14,709 nucleotides of DNA from an uncultured Clostridia bacterium (GTDB lineage: Bacteria; Bacillota; Clostridia; Oscillospirales; Oscillospiraceae), in assembly GCA_945487445.1 (NCBI GenBank), contig CALYTU010000026.1, positions 1-14,709 on the forward strand, given 5' to 3'. The notes beneath the pieces were generated by a model. That model was not told where the DNA came from. It made no database searches and saw only the letters and a list, made by a program, of their open reading frames with translations. Both the position numbers and the translations under genes were made by a program. Below are positions 14,249 through 14,709 of the stretch, in pieces. Every line of letters begins with the position of its first letter. Within the stretch, counting starts at the first letter, position 1.

Positions 14249-14663
14249 TTAGATATTAATAACTGCCTCGATGCACAACCGCAAAGCCATACTCCACAGA
14301 GTCGCTGCCCCAACTGCGCTGCTCATAGTGTTCCGCGTCTGCGAGGGTGTCCGCTGTGAAAAGCAGTTCTCCCCAAATAGCGCCGCGCAGCTTTGCACAG
14401 GCTGCCAGCGCGGAGCATTCCATTTCGACAACCGAGCAGCCCTCGCTTTTTCGGTACGTGACCTTTTCTTTTGTCTCCCGAAAAAAACCGTCAGTCGTCC
14501 AAGTCACAACTTCAGTATATGGAAGATTGTGATCTCTCAGGGTTCGCTCTATAGCCGAGCGCGCTATTTCCGATACTTCGATCATACGGGACGGAGGCTG
14601 GTAATGATAGGATGTGCCTTCATCCCGAAGCGCCATGCGGGGAACCAAAAAATGTTTTCGCAC
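14249..14663 (-). pseudogene. Nucleoside phosphorylase (uridine/purine type) remnant, truncated and frameshifted
   Basis: Only the C-terminal half of a PNP/UDP-family nucleoside phosphorylase is present, about 135 of an expected 250 residues. The recognisable part runs from HFLVP and the conserved RDEGTSYHY through VVEMECSALAACAKLRG to WGELLFTADTL. Upstream of HFLVP the frame stays open to the window edge but turns AT-rich and loses similarity, and there is no ribosome site at the GTG 14663. The glycine-rich phosphate-binding N-terminus is missing. Near the end, the main frame reads SDSVEYGFAVVHRGSY and stops at 14256. Removing one base (14291) restores MALRLCIEAVINI, which ends at 14249 and looks like a genuine family C-terminus. 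Truncation plus frameshift argue for a dead gene. The rest could lie to the right of the window only if the AT-rich segment is an insertion. Confidence 0.75.
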
Positions 14664-14709
14664 GTTGTAAAATGAAGTTGCGCATTTTCTGAAAATAAAA
14701 GGTCCATAG

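Noticed and set aside
14271..14675. A 134-residue + strand frame opposite the nucleoside phosphorylase remnant
   Set aside because: The - strand translation carries the clear family motifs RDEGTSYHY and VVEMECSA; the + frame has none.
1..14709. tRNA, rRNA, CRISPR arrays, insertion-sequence ends, prophage genes
   Set aside because: I saw no cloverleaf-like tRNA sequence, no regularly spaced repeats, and no transposase or phage protein besides the group II intron remnant.

Overview
This window looks like core chromosome of a fairly GC-rich low-GC-phylum bacterium, probably a gut Clostridia member of the Oscillospirales type. That placement is inferred from strong AGGAGG-type ribosome binding sites, a T-box riboswitch, the DUF1385-prmC pair, the recA-recX-rimO-pgsA order, and protein sequences of clostridial character. 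No search was run. All intact genes are on the + strand; a broken gene at the right edge is on the - strand.

Left end (1-640): a short reading frame joins the N-terminus of a membrane protein in frame to the last residues of a group II intron maturase. Domain V and domain VI of the intron RNA follow directly, so this is a deletion-scarred intron relic. Next is an AT-rich promoter region with nested inverted repeats. It leads into a three-gene unit (643-4146): a lipoprotein with calcium-binding-like FG-GAP repeats, an OmpR-type response regulator and a membrane histidine kinase. The lipoprotein may be an accessory sensor of the two-component pair.

Middle (4165-9909): a DUF1385 (YqhQ-type) membrane protein overlaps prmC, the methyltransferase for peptide release factors. 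Then come recA with its regulator recX, rimO (methylthiolation of ribosomal protein S12) and pgsA (phosphatidylglycerophosphate synthase, overlapping rimO by 4 bp).

The most interesting stretch is rimO-pgsA-ycaO (8051-11758). The 603-residue YcaO resembles the stand-alone YcaO of E. coli, which has been linked genetically to RimO-dependent modification of S12. It also carries a C-terminal four-cysteine cluster. A hotdog-fold acyl-CoA thioesterase follows.

Right end (12267-14709): cysS has its own promoter and a complete T-box leader. Its specifier codon (TGC) and its UGGA bulge both match tRNA-Cys. Two hairpins follow cysS, one with a perfect 19-bp stem. The window closes with a nucleoside phosphorylase pseudogene on the - strand that lacks its N-terminal half and carries a one-base frameshift near its C-terminus.
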